64,000 bases of DNA from CAWUKT01 sp963923035 (GCA_963923035.1 CAWUKT010000001.1:258319-322318), one strand, 5' to 3'. Shown: positions 33,224 to 41,735, counted from the first letter of the stretch. The notes: generated from the letters alone by a model not told the origin. Program-made: numbers and translations.

Positions 33224-34741
33224 TCAGTGATCACCAGCGCGTTTTGCGTTCAGCAACCGCTGGTAAATTTCCTGATAACTCTGCCCCGTCCGCCGCATTT
33301 CCAACCACAGTGGATAGGGAATGGCCTCCCGAGACTCAAAATTGATGTCCAAAGGCTCTGCGGCCAGTGCAATCACGGCCGGGTCTTGCCACGGATCCGC
33401 GCCTAAAAAGGCCCGGTCGGTAAACGCTCGGATCGCGGCCAAAAACAGCGCGGCCCGGGGATGGTCGCCCCAGTGCGCCTGCCACTCCTTTTTGACCTGC
33501 CCAATCCGTTCGTCCAGAAAGTCGAAATCCCCCTGCTCAAAGCGCAATACTAATTCGTACAGGTCCAGCGACAAGCGGGCAAACGGCTCCTGTTGTTGGT
33601 AGATATTTAAATTTCGGATGCGGGTCAGTTGCCGCAACGCCATCCGGTACTTTTGGCGCCGGAAATAGACCGCCGCCAAATTCAAATTGACCAAATACGC
33701 CGTATTGCCGGAGAATTCGCTCTCGTCTTTGTCCGCCAGCCGCTCCTGCAATTGTTGCGCCGCCTCCAGCTGGCCGAGCGCCATATAGTTGTTGACCAGG
33801 CTATTGTGGTAATTGGCGATGAACTGGTCCCGGTGCATCCCCTGAAATTCATCCAGCGCTTGCTTCAATTCAGCGCACCACGCCATCGAATCCTCAAATT
33901 TCAGGTTGTTGAAGGTGATGTTGACGAGCCAGATCAGCATGATGATCTTGGTCCGGTGGGTTGATTTGGAAAAGAGGCCTTGCTCCGTAAAATGCGCGTG
34001 CTCATTGAGGAGGTACACTTCCAATTGGGGAAAGGCCCGTTGTTGGAGGAGAAGGCTGGAAGTCAAATTGAACAAACGAATGCGGCCCTTGGGAGATTTG
34101 AAAAAGTCCTGGTGGGCCGCCAAACCGGCCATGACCCCTTGGATCACCTCCAAAATGTCATCGCCCCCCTCTCCAAAATTCGATTTCCGCAGCCGTTGAA
34201 GCGCAAAGGCCATCGAATTCTGGCTCTCCTGAAAAAAGGTCAACCGCTCCAGATTTGCTCCCCGTTCCGTCACCAGTCCCGGGACGTCAATGCTGAGGTC
34301 TTCGCTGCTCAAGGTCAGCAATTCTTTATACGCCAACTCTTTGATCTCAAACAGGTCCTGTTTTTCTGCCTCCCGAATACACCGCTGCAACAATTCCCTG
34401 GCCTCCGTATACAGGCCCTTTTTCCGCAAAACCTTCCCCAACGAAAAATCATTGAGCGCCTTTTGTTCCGGGTCCAACTCAAAGTGATGGTGGAGCATAC
34501 TCCGCTTCAACTCGCGCAGCAATTTGGCCCTGAGCAGATAGAGCCGCTGTCGGTGACCGGGCGTATCCTCGCTGTAAAGCTGCTTGGTGAGCCATCCCGT
34601 CTTCGGCGCACCTGAATGGCGTCGAATCAAATCGAACAACTGAAGGGTCAGGCGCTGCTGGTCACTTTTGATCCGCTGGACCAGCAATTTAAAGGCCCGG
34701 GCCTCTTCGCGACTGAGTGATTGGATCAATTTTACCAGCAT
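33224..34741 (-). CDS. TPR-like alpha-helical protein, paralogue of the gene at 12831-14357
   Basis: 505 residues, soluble, all-helical. It starts MLVKLIQSLSREEARAFKLL, then has TPR-like units (KALNDFSLGKVLRKKGLYTE, EARELLQRCIREAEKQDLFE, YRMALRQLTRIRNLNIYQQ). Length, N-terminal helix pair and overall layout match the 12831-14357 product, though identity between the two is low by eye. Such long divergent paralogues without catalytic motifs are numerous in this family of bacteria, from memory. Function is unknown. It converges with the RNase H-like gene and is divergent from the lipoprotein gene at 34936. Confidence 0.75.
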   Translation of the reverse strand: MLVKLIQSLSREEARAFKLLVQRIKSDQQRLTLQLFDLIRRHSGAPKTGWLTKQLYSEDTPGHRQRLYLLRAKLLRELKRSMLHHHFELDPEQKALNDFSLGKVLRKKGLYTEARELLQRCIREAEKQDLFEIKELAYKELLTLSSEDLSIDVPGLVTERGANLERLTFFQESQNSMAFALQRLRKSNFGEGGDDILEVIQGVMAGLAAHQDFFKSPKGRIRLFNLTSSLLLQQRAFPQLEVYLLNEHAHFTEQGLFSKSTHRTKIIMLIWLVNITFNNLKFEDSMAWCAELKQALDEFQGMHRDQFIANYHNSLVNNYMALGQLEAAQQLQERLADKDESEFSGNTAYLVNLNLAAVYFRRQKYRMALRQLTRIRNLNIYQQQEPFARLSLDLYELVLRFEQGDFDFLDERIGQVKKEWQAHWGDHPRAALFLAAIRAFTDRAFLGADPWQDPAVIALAAEPLDINFESREAIPYPLWLEMRRTGQSYQEIYQRLLNAKRAGDH

Positions 34742-34935
34742 TGACGAACAACTGAAGTGAATAGATATAAACGGGGTGAAATCAATAATAATGAAAAAAT
34801 GGGTATTTATTCGGTTTTAATGAGCTGCTGAACCGTATAGATTTTGGGGATTTGAAATTGAGGTCCCCCGCCACTTTCTCCACCTTTGAATCGTCAACAA
34901 CGACAATTCTCGTTCACCAAATAAAACTGTCTAAA

Positions 34936-35607
34936 ATGAAAAAGATGCTCAGAAATTCATTGGTATTGCTTTTGGTTGCAGGTGCTTTCTTGGGATGTCA
35001 GCGGGAACAAGAGGCCGCGATGCAATTTGAAGTCGGAATCAACAAGACCAGTATTCCGCTGCGGGTCATGAGTGGCAACCTCGTATTCCATTCCGGAAGC
35101 CTGGTGCTGGAAGAGATAGAGTTTGAGGGGGAATTGCAGGGAAATGACGGAGGGGAAAAAGTCGTGGAAATCGACCAGGTGACCACGATTGATTTTGCCT
35201 CGGGAAATGCCACCCCTGCCCTCCCGGATATTGTCCTCGAATCCGGCACCTACGAAGAATTGGAATTCAGCATTGATCTGTTCGAGGGCGCCGACACTCC
35301 GCCCTTGGTCATCACCGGCGACTATACGCATTCCAACAACGAAGTCATCCCGATCCGATTCGAGTACGACGGAGATGAACTCTTCGAAATCGATGCCGAG
35401 CAGGTCACCTTGTCCGACGACCAAAACCTCGAAGTCAGACTCCTCCTGGACCCGGTTTTCTGGTTCTCCACCGTTCCCACCAACCTCCTCGACAATGCCA
35501 TCCTCGGCCCGGACAACGTGATCCTCGTCAGCGAGGACAGCAATTCGGACATCTACGAAATCGTTGTGAGCCGCATGAAGCTCAATTCCGCCGCAAATTT
35601 CTTTTAA
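34936..35607 (+). CDS. Secreted lipoprotein of unknown function
   Basis: 223 residues from the ATG at 34936; an upstream in-frame ATG at 34852 would bury the signal peptide. The lipobox is GAFLGC (Cys about 18). The mature part is acidic and beta-rich, with strand pairs NLVFHSGSLVLEEIEFEGEL, SGTYEELEFSIDLFEG, PLVITGDYTHS and IPIRFEYDGDELFEIDAEQV. This resembles the DUF4382-like lipoproteins common in Bacteroidota, but I am not certain of that family. CACCTTTGAA about 55 bp upstream is close to the -7 promoter consensus. A terminator follows at 35620. Confidence 0.75.
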   Translation: MKKMLRNSLVLLLVAGAFLGCQREQEAAMQFEVGINKTSIPLRVMSGNLVFHSGSLVLEEIEFEGELQGNDGGEKVVEIDQVTTIDFASGNATPALPDIVLESGTYEELEFSIDLFEGADTPPLVITGDYTHSNNEVIPIRFEYDGDELFEIDAEQVTLSDDQNLEVRLLLDPVFWFSTVPTNLLDNAILGPDNVILVSEDSNSDIYEIVVSRMKLNSAANFF

Positions 35608-35619
35608 ACGCTTCTCCCC

Positions 35620-35656
35620 GGGATCGGGGGCGATGCCTCCGATCCCCACCTTTTTT
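35620..35656 (+). terminator. Intrinsic terminator after the lipoprotein gene
   Basis: GGGATCGG (35620-35627) pairs with CCGATCCC (35639-35646), with further G-C pairs inside, then CACCTTTTTT. It lies 13 bp beyond the stop. Confidence 0.85.
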
Positions 35657-35709
35657 CCAGACCAAACAATTCTCAGTTATTTTCTCTTCCCTCTTAGAAT
35701 ACCTGCCCT

Positions 35710-36732
35710 ATGAAATCCATCGCGTTGCCCATTCTCTTCTTGTTCTGCTTCCTCTCCGGCCAGCCGCTATGGGGCCAATTTGCGTTTCAGATTACCGCTC
35801 CCGGAGTCCAGGGATTTCCCGCCATTGCAGAAGAGGACGATGTCGATTCCATCAGTTTTTTTGTGCGAAATACGGGCAATATTCCCTTTGGTGGCGATCT
35901 CTATACCTTCCAACGGGTAAGCGGCAGTGGCCCCTTTCCCGTCGACACCCTCACCATTCCGAGCCTCAATCCCGGCGACAGCATCCTCATAGACATTCTG
36001 GATTACGAATTCGAATCCAGCCTCTACGCCTTGGGTTCAAATCCCGTCATCATTTGGGTGACCGACGACAACTTCTCCGCCGTTTCCAATGAAGACACTT
36101 CCAATGTGTTCATTTTCAGGGGTCCCGCCTTCGGGTTTGGGCAGTCGGGATTCGTTGGCTTTCCCTCGATGCCCGTGCCTTTCAATCCTTATGCGTTCGA
36201 CATCCACGTCCGCAACATCTCCGAGGACGACTACAACAGCCGCCTGTTCACCCATTTCGCCGTCAACAGCGATACCCACGTGGTCGCGTCGGATTCCACC
36301 TTGCTCCCCGGCGAATCAAGTTTCTTCCTCAACGTCGATTATACCTTCCTGATTCCTCCGTATGCCCCCAGCCTCAACCAACTCGAGATTTGGGTCCAGG
36401 GCGATAGCGGCGCGGTGGCAGTGGACACCGCTTATTTTACCATTGATTTTACCGCCCTCAACCGTCCCCATGCCGCTGCATCTGATTTGATTCGGACCTT
36501 TCCCAATCCTGCCACCGGCGATCTGAACATTGTATTGCCGCCGGAAGTAAGAGCACGGAGATTGGCCCTGTACAATGCGGAAGGGAGTTTGGTGCGGGAA
36601 ATGGACGGAAATGCCTATCCTTATCAATGGAACAACCTGTACCAATTGCCACCTGGAGCGTATATTCTGCGGGTGGAAATGGCCGGAAATAAGGTTTGGT
36701 TCAAGAAAATCCTGCTTCGCAATCACAATTGA
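35710..36732 (+). CDS. Secreted protein with T9SS type A sorting domain
   Basis: 340 residues. Signal peptide 1-22 (ending LWGQ). Two similar beta-sandwich repeats follow (about 25-130 and 135-250), marked by ISFFVRNTGNIPFGGDLYTF and FDIHVRNISEDDYNSRLFTH, LNPGDSILIDILDYEF and LLPGESSFFLNVDYTF, and NPVIIWV and NQLEIWV. Each looks like a CARDB-type domain. The C-terminal type A sorting domain begins at TFPNPATGDLNIVLP (about 257) and ends PGAYILRVEMAGNKVWFKKI, so it is exported by T9SS. Its stop overlaps the convergent hydrolase gene by 10 bp. Confidence 0.85.
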   Translation: MKSIALPILFLFCFLSGQPLWGQFAFQITAPGVQGFPAIAEEDDVDSISFFVRNTGNIPFGGDLYTFQRVSGSGPFPVDTLTIPSLNPGDSILIDILDYEFESSLYALGSNPVIIWVTDDNFSAVSNEDTSNVFIFRGPAFGFGQSGFVGFPSMPVPFNPYAFDIHVRNISEDDYNSRLFTHFAVNSDTHVVASDSTLLPGESSFFLNVDYTFLIPPYAPSLNQLEIWVQGDSGAVAVDTAYFTIDFTALNRPHAAASDLIRTFPNPATGDLNIVLPPEVRARRLALYNAEGSLVREMDGNAYPYQWNNLYQLPPGAYILRVEMAGNKVWFKKILLRNHN

Positions 36733-37562
36733 TTGGCCAGGGGAGCAACCGGTTTGGACTCCGGATGCATCCCCCGCCAATGCTCTAAGACAAGGTTCAA
36801 ATAGCGTTCAGGATCGGAAGCGATAATTTTTGTGTGTTCGCCATTGGGAAATACCTCCAATTGAGTGGGAACCTGGCTGGCCGCCTGCATTCGGTGGGCA
36901 TAAGACAGTGGCGTCACGGTGTCGGTATCCGAATAGATCAACAGTAGCTTGTCCAAATTGCGGATGCGGCCAACGGCCGCTTCAAAGTCCGTTTGCTTCC
37001 GGGCCTTGGGAGAGAAGAAGAACATGAAATTCAGCATCCGATAGGCAGCAGGGTATCCTTCCCAGAATTCCGGCAGGTTGACCGGAGCCGACTCGAGAAT
37101 GACCCGTTTGAAGGGTTGTCCTTCCTTGGCAGCCACCACCGATCCCCAATTGCTCCCGAACGAAATGCCGTGGTAACCCATCGGGAGATTCGGATAACTT
37201 GCCTTGGCCCATTGGATCACTGCCTCAAGATCCTGGTCAAATTGAAAGCTCCCAATGCTGCTTTCCCCAAATCCATTGAAGTCAAACAAGAATACATGGT
37301 AGCCTGCATCGCGCAGCTGGTCCGCATACCCCGTTTTGAGGAAATCGCCCTTGGCGCGTTTGCCCATCGAATGGCCCAGGATCAGCACCCCGAGCGCCTC
37401 TGAGCGTGCTGTCCCATGCCAGGCACGAATCCGTCCGCCGGAACCGCTCGTTAACCAATTGGTCTCCCAGGTCGCCATTTTTTCCTCTGGAATTGGATTC
37501 TTCCAAGGCACCATAAAGCGTCCAAAGAAGGGTTTTTTGATGATTCGATTGAGGGCTTTCAT
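36723..37562 (-). CDS. Alpha/beta hydrolase
   Basis: 279 residues from the ATG at 37562; the longer frame to 37652 adds unrelated residues and would overlap the TetR gene. It is cytoplasmic. The fold shows LILGHSMGKRAKG (oxyanion), the nucleophile elbow GISFGSNWGS (GxSxG), Asp in LLIYSDTDTVTPL and His in FPNGEHTKII. The insert and NWG context are typical of esterase/lipase-like hydrolases of unknown substrate. It lies 37 bp downstream of the TetR gene and is probably its target. The 3' end overlaps the convergent gene by 10 bp. Confidence 0.88.
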   Translation of the reverse strand: MKALNRIIKKPFFGRFMVPWKNPIPEEKMATWETNWLTSGSGGRIRAWHGTARSEALGVLILGHSMGKRAKGDFLKTGYADQLRDAGYHVFLFDFNGFGESSIGSFQFDQDLEAVIQWAKASYPNLPMGYHGISFGSNWGSVVAAKEGQPFKRVILESAPVNLPEFWEGYPAAYRMLNFMFFFSPKARKQTDFEAAVGRIRNLDKLLLIYSDTDTVTPLSYAHRMQAASQVPTQLEVFPNGEHTKIIASDPERYLNLVLEHWRGMHPESKPVAPLANQL

Positions 37563-37599
37563 TTTGCTAAACGATTGGTTAATAAATGGGCAAAAAAAA

Positions 37600-38151
37600 C
37601 TAAACCACCCGGGTGCGCTTGAGGGCCGACCGGAGGTAAGAGCTGTCTTCATAGAGGCGCATCATGATGACACTGCCCTCGATGTCGACAATGGACGCGG
37701 TAGCTTTTTCCCGACTTTCTTCCGTTGACAATTGATCCTGGTACATCACAGCCATGGCCTCCCGCCATTCATCGAAGAATGCCATGACCGGCCCCCGAAA
37801 TTCAGGGTTGGTGTGCATGGACTCGAGGACGGTATTGGCCATCAGGCAGCCGCCGTCGTGGTACGTAAACAGCTGAAGAACTTTGGCTTCGAACAAAACC
37901 TGCTTCTGGGCAAGGTCCATTTCCGGATCCCGCATCTGGCGGAAGCAAACGTGGCGAAAGTACGACAGTACATTCGCAAGGGCCTGTTCCATGATGGCCT
38001 TCTTGCTGGGGAAGTAATGGTAAAATAAACCCTTCGTCAGACCACACGCATCGGCCAATTCCTTCATGGAAGTGCCATTGTATCCGCGGCGGCGAAATAC
38101 TTCAATGCATTTCTGCAACAATTCGTCTTCGGTGGTTTTGCGACGAGGCAT
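37600..38151 (-). CDS. TetR-family transcriptional repressor
   Basis: 183 residues from the ATG at 38151, which follows an AT-rich leader. The N-terminal HTH (about 5-55) has the classic VFRRRGYNGTSMKELADACGL pattern and GLFYHYFPSKKAIMEQAL. The C-terminal ligand domain contains the GGCLMANTVLES motif seen in the QacR/AcrR-like subgroup with a cysteine that can sense reactive compounds. It probably represses the hydrolase gene that follows 37 bp downstream and itself. It is divergent from the deaminase gene; the 114-bp gap would hold the operator. Confidence 0.9.
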   Translation of the reverse strand: MPRRKTTEDELLQKCIEVFRRRGYNGTSMKELADACGLTKGLFYHYFPSKKAIMEQALANVLSYFRHVCFRQMRDPEMDLAQKQVLFEAKVLQLFTYHDGGCLMANTVLESMHTNPEFRGPVMAFFDEWREAMAVMYQDQLSTEESREKATASIVDIEGSVIMMRLYEDSSYLRSALKRTRVV

Positions 38152-38265
38152 ATACAAATATATTGAACACTTGTTTAATAACACGAATTTAATTCGACAT
38201 TGTTCCCAAACAATTTGAATGCGAGCGCATTATCCTGGCAACTGTACGCTTCTAAGCCCGCGCCA

Positions 38266-38706
38266 ATGAATACCAATGCCGATACTGAATTTATGCGGGT
38301 GGCCATCGAGGCCGCCCACCAGGGCCACGCACCTTACGGTGCTGCCTTCGTGCGCGACGGCCAGTTGGTGGCCGTCGCGGCGAATTCGAGTCGCAATGGC
38401 TCCTCCCAACACGCCGAAATGAACCTCATCGCCCAAATTGAGCAATCGGAGGGCAAGGGTGCCCTCCGCGGCGGCACCGTCTATACGACCGGCGAACCCT
38501 GTCCCATGTGTGCGGGCGCCCTCGTCTGGGCCGGTGTCGACCGGGTCGTCTACGCGCTTTCCATCGACGACATTTCCCAACTCGGCCACAAACAAATTCA
38601 GGTCACCGCCCAGCAGATCTTTGAAGCGGCGTTTCGTCCGATGCAATTGGACGGTGGCGTGCTCAGGGAGGAGGCAGAGGCGATGTTCCGGACCCACAAA
38701 ACATAA
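38266..38706 (+). CDS. Nucleoside/nucleobase deaminase (cytidine deaminase-like zinc enzyme)
   Basis: 146 residues from the ATG at 38266. The zinc site is H49-A-E51 (HAEMNLIAQI) and P-C79-P-M-C82 (GEPCPMCAGALVWAG), with Glu51 as the proton shuttle. The length and ISQLGHKQIQV-type C-terminus fit the guanine deaminase/TadA-like branch. TadA itself normally carries a longer C-terminal tRNA-binding region and a different flanking sequence, so a nucleobase or nucleoside substrate is more likely. This is a free-standing metabolic enzyme divergent from TetR. Confidence 0.85.
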   Translation: MNTNADTEFMRVAIEAAHQGHAPYGAAFVRDGQLVAVAANSSRNGSSQHAEMNLIAQIEQSEGKGALRGGTVYTTGEPCPMCAGALVWAGVDRVVYALSIDDISQLGHKQIQVTAQQIFEAAFRPMQLDGGVLREEAEAMFRTHKT

Positions 38707-38730
38707 AAAAGCCCCGACGCTGGCCGGGGC
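38705..38730 (-). terminator. Intrinsic terminator of the 38751-39131 gene
   Basis: GCCCCG/CGGGGC stem (38711-38716 and 38725-38730) with an 8-nt loop, followed on the minus strand by six T. It overlaps the deaminase stop and may also slow rightward transcripts. Confidence 0.8.
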
Positions 38731-38750
38731 ACTTCTGAGGAAACAGGACC

Positions 38751-39131
38751 TCAAAACATCTTTACCACTTCTGGTTGCATATCATAACGGGTCAACAAGT
38801 CCCGGGTGAATTTCAGGTGACCGCGGGGCACAAAAATCTTGAAATTTCCCTTTTTCATGCTGGCAACCGTTTCGAGCAACCGCCATTTCGTGACCAATTT
38901 GCGTTCATCTTCGGTTTGTTGGGCCACTTCTGCGTAAACCTTGGCGCCGTGAATTTGGGCAGTGATGTCGGGGGTAAATTCCAATCCGCTGTTGCGGTTG
39001 ACCATACGGGAGGGGCTTTCCCATTCGGGCGTATCGGCTTTGATGTGGTGGTGACCCGATTCCACCAATTGCGCGATGGCTTCTTCAATCAAGGCGGATT
39101 TTTTCTCTGAATTCTTTGTTTTGTTAATCAT
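38751..39131 (-). CDS. Small protein with possible PD-(D/E)xK-like pattern
   Basis: 126 residues, soluble and basic. The order PDITA (about 54-58), a 13-residue gap, then YAEVA (about 67-71), followed by a helix with KLVTKWRLLETVASMK, recalls the PD...(E)xK active site of restriction-endonuclease-like folds. Here the canonical Lys is replaced by Ala, and a Lys in the next helix (VTKW) could substitute. It ends with a predicted strand-helix (FKIFVPRGHLKFTRDLLTRY). I know of no assigned family. It has its own terminator. Confidence 0.5.
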   Translation of the reverse strand: MINKTKNSEKKSALIEEAIAQLVESGHHHIKADTPEWESPSRMVNRNSGLEFTPDITAQIHGAKVYAEVAQQTEDERKLVTKWRLLETVASMKKGNFKIFVPRGHLKFTRDLLTRYDMQPEVVKMF

Positions 39132-39368
39132 ACGGATTTAAAAGTGTGGTAAAAATGCTTCGCGTCGACCCGGGTGGGGGTAGGCGAATGAAAAACATGA
39201 ATGGTTAAGGGAAATGAGTGAGAACAGAACCAATTAAAGGCACCAAATCATAACTAACCAGTATTTTTTACGGGAAAAGGTGTCGAATGGTTGCGGAATG
39301 AGGGTTTTGGGGTGGTGTTGGAGTGGGAAAATGAACGAAAGGGGTGGGTGAAAAGCTGTTTGACCCCG

Positions 39369-39863
39369 TTAAAAATCATCGTCGTCCTCTTCTTCTCCTG
39401 TATTTCCACCGGTGGGATCGACGCCGGAGACGCAAATGATATACCAAATGCCGTTTCCGGCGGGCATATTGGGCAGGCCGACCGTCGTTTGGCCATCTCC
39501 GCCGTAGTTATTGCCCATGGTACGGGCCAGGACCGGATACTGATCGGCCGCCAGGACCCGTCCGTCGCAGAACATCCAGCCTTCCGGCAGCTCGCTGCCG
39601 AGGAACAGGCAGATTTGGGAAATCAGGCCGTTGTAGGAAGGCTTGGGATCCGGGTCTGAGACCCGTACGACATACTTGCCGACTTCCGGAGTCGGAAGCA
39701 GCGGCAGGTAGAACTCCTGGTCATTGCCCCCGAAGCGATCACCGATCATTTCGTGCAAGACCGGGTAGTCTGCCTTGGCCAGCGGCTGTCCTTCACAAAA
39801 CATCCAGTGCTCAGGAGCCTCTTGTCCCAGCACCAATTTGATCATGCCAATAGTTCCTTCCAT
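39369..39863 (-). CDS. Tandem phage-tail-collar (microcystin-dependent-protein-like) protein
   Basis: 164 residues, no signal peptide. Two copies of the short tail-collar domain: residues about 5-55 (KLVLGQEAPEHWMFCEGQPL, FGGNDQEFYLPLL) and about 82-133 (GSELPEGWMFCDGRVLAADQ, YGGDGQTTVGLPNM). The C-terminus is very acidic (GEEEDDDDF). The family is found at the tips of phage tail fibres, and single-domain relatives occur as free-standing bacterial proteins. No phage or tailocin genes are present here, so this is an isolated copy. It is divergent across the 40-kb repeat array from the VWA gene. Confidence 0.85.
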   Translation of the reverse strand: MEGTIGMIKLVLGQEAPEHWMFCEGQPLAKADYPVLHEMIGDRFGGNDQEFYLPLLPTPEVGKYVVRVSDPDPKPSYNGLISQICLFLGSELPEGWMFCDGRVLAADQYPVLARTMGNNYGGDGQTTVGLPNMPAGNGIWYIICVSGVDPTGGNTGEEEDDDDF

Positions 39864-40013
39864 GCGGCCAAGTTACAAATTCCACGGCACGAAAAAACCG
39901 CCCCCCGGATTTCCCGCCCCTCGGCTCCAACCATCGGTTGGTCCTTGGACCACCCGCCCCAACCGAAGCAGAATCACTTCCCCCTCAGATTCATTCAGTT
40001 TGTCAATATGCCC

Positions 40014-40313
40014 TCAAACTGACTTCCTGACCCAGTTAACTGACTTTTTGTTTGAGTTAACTGGGTTTTAGATCCAGTTAACTGGCTTCTGCACCCAGTT
40101 AACTAGCTTTTGGGTCTAGTTAACTGGGTTCCAGAGCTAGTTAACTTAATTCAGAATCCAGTTAACTGGCTTCAATCTTTAGTTAACTGACTTCCACACC
40201 CAGTTAACTAGTTTTTGCATCCAGTTAACTGGCTTCTGAACCCAGTTAACTGGTCTTTCCATCTACTTAACTGACTTATTTACCTAGTTAACTCACTTCC
40301 AGACCCAGTTAAG
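40014..40313. repeat. Tandem array of 21-bp units with AGTTAACT cores (array B)
   Basis: Fifteen units start at 40014 and at every 21 bp to 40308, with no slip. The core GTTAAC (one CTTAAC, one GTTAAG, one TCAAAC at the ends) is preceded by an invariant A and followed by an invariant T, giving the 8-bp palindrome AGTTAACT. Positions 8-12 are mostly (A/G)(A/G)CTT-like, positions 14-18 are variable, and 19-20 are mostly CC or CT. The variation does not follow codon thirds. One frame reads as seven-residue blocks (LTGFCTQ, LTDFHTQ) but is broken by many stops. It lies between divergent genes, ending 275 bp before the VWA start. Confidence 0.95.
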
Positions 40314-40588
40314 GGGTGCCCGGAACAGATCGGGCGATATCCCAATGGGGCCGGTTCGGACTTGGCAGCTTTGTTTTTCGTGCTGGCTGGCCCCAACGCG
40401 ATCAAAGAACGCCCCAATATAGTTGGCATGGTCAGCAGTAGGTCTTGAAACAGCTTGATCACTTGATTCCCCAAAATGTATCGGACCTGACCCGGGGTGG
40501 GGAAGGTGAAAGAAGCTCACTTTAACAATACCCCTTGAAATCCGTTCTCCCTTTGGCTAATTTTCATAAGCATTTCGAAAGGCAAGAC
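40314..40588. other. Leader region of the VWA gene
   Basis: 275 bp without a recognised gene. A short minus-strand frame (40280-40474) looks weakly protein-like but starts and ends in no known family and runs into the array. Promoters for the VWA gene must lie here or in the array. Confidence 0.4.
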
Positions 40589-41683
40589 ATGATAGGATAC
40601 CGGTTTGAAAAATACGTTCCCAAGCAGTCCGACAAATCCGACTTTGAGCGGTTGAAGGACATCTTTATGGAACTGATGGTATATACGAGCGGGGACGTCG
40701 ACGAAACCCTGAGCTGGATGACTCAGCTGGACCGCGAATACGGTCTGACCAACGACGATTACAGCATGGGGGACTTCATCGAAGACCTCAAAAAGCAGGG
40801 TTATATCAAGGACGACGAAGAGGGCGGGTTCGGGTTGACGGCAAAGTCAGAACGGACCATCCGTAAAAACTCGCTCGAAGAGATATTTGGGAAGCTGCGC
40901 AAATCGAAGCGGGGCAACCACCGCTCCCCCTACGGCGGGATCGGTGACGAACCCAGCGCCGACCGGCGCCCCTACGCGTATGGCGATTCCCTCGAACAAA
41001 TCGCCATGACCGACTCCATGCGCAATGCGCAGATCAACCACGGGCTCGAGAGCTTCCGCATGACCGAGGACGATCTGGAGATCGTCGAAAAGGAGTACAA
41101 GACCCAGGTCTCGACCGTACTCATGATCGACATCAGCCACTCGATGATCCTCTACGGCGAGGACCGCATTACGCCCGCCAAAAAGACGGCGATGGCCCTG
41201 GCCGAACTCATCACCACCCGCTTTCCCAAGGATACCCTCGACATCATCGTCTTCGGCAACGATTCCTGGCAAATCCAGATCAAGGACCTGCCCTATCTGC
41301 AAGTAGGACCTTATCATACCAATACCGTCGCCGGTCTCGAGCTGGCCATGGACCTCCTGCGCCGCCGCAAGAATGCGAACAAGCAGATCTTCATGATCAC
41401 GGACGGAAAGCCGACCTGTATCAAGGAAGGCGCGGATTATTACAAAAACAGCTGGGGACTGGACCGGAAGATCCTGAACAAGACGCTGAACCTGGCCTCC
41501 CAGTGCCGCCGCCTCAAAATTCCGATCACGACCTTCATGATCGCGAAAGACCCCTGGCTCCAGCAATTTGTGCGTGAGTTTACCCAGGTGAACAACGGGC
41601 GGGCCTTCTACGCCAGCCTGAAGGGATTGGGCGAGTTTGTGTACGAAGACTACGTGCAGAACCGCAAGAAGAACGTCCGCTAA
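40589..41683 (+). CDS. VWA domain protein
   Basis: 364 residues from the ATG at 40589; an earlier in-frame ATG (40535) adds 18 residues that are not family-like. The N-terminal helical region (1-165) has an acidic patch (GYIKDDEEGGFG). The von Willebrand A domain (about 185-350) has the complete MIDAS: VLMIDISHSM (DxSxS), Thr in GPYHTNTVAGL and Asp in MITDGKPT. It is cytoplasmic. Such VWA proteins usually act with a MoxR/ChlI-type AAA+ ATPase encoded next door; no such gene is visible here, so its partner is elsewhere or absent. Array B lies in front of it. Confidence 0.88.
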   Translation: MIGYRFEKYVPKQSDKSDFERLKDIFMELMVYTSGDVDETLSWMTQLDREYGLTNDDYSMGDFIEDLKKQGYIKDDEEGGFGLTAKSERTIRKNSLEEIFGKLRKSKRGNHRSPYGGIGDEPSADRRPYAYGDSLEQIAMTDSMRNAQINHGLESFRMTEDDLEIVEKEYKTQVSTVLMIDISHSMILYGEDRITPAKKTAMALAELITTRFPKDTLDIIVFGNDSWQIQIKDLPYLQVGPYHTNTVAGLELAMDLLRRRKNANKQIFMITDGKPTCIKEGADYYKNSWGLDRKILNKTLNLASQCRRLKIPITTFMIAKDPWLQQFVREFTQVNNGRAFYASLKGLGEFVYEDYVQNRKKNVR

Positions 41684-41727
41684 GCGGCCGATGGTTGGAC
41701 CCGGAAAGCGGAAGTGCCCGTTTTCCT

Positions 41728-41735
41728 TACCTTTG
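41728..41735 (+). promoter_or_regulatory. Bacteroidota -7 promoter element for the MFS-murF/alr operon
   Basis: TACCTTTG matches TAnnTTTG and lies 5 bp before the ATG at 41741. This implies a very short 5' leader and excludes the upstream in-frame ATG at 41714 as start. No -33 TTG is at standard distance. Confidence 0.45.

Noticed and set aside
40014..40313. CRISPR array reading of the 21-bp repeats
   Set aside because: Repeats are adjacent units of 21 bp with 5-8-base linkers, not 28-37-bp repeats with 30-bp unique spacers. No cas gene is in the window. The same holds for the arrays at 12.5 and 63.5 kb.
40280..40474. Leftward 64-codon frame starting MGNQVIKLFQ
   Set aside because: It runs into the 21-bp array at its 3' end and has no ribosome binding site or homology that I recognise.
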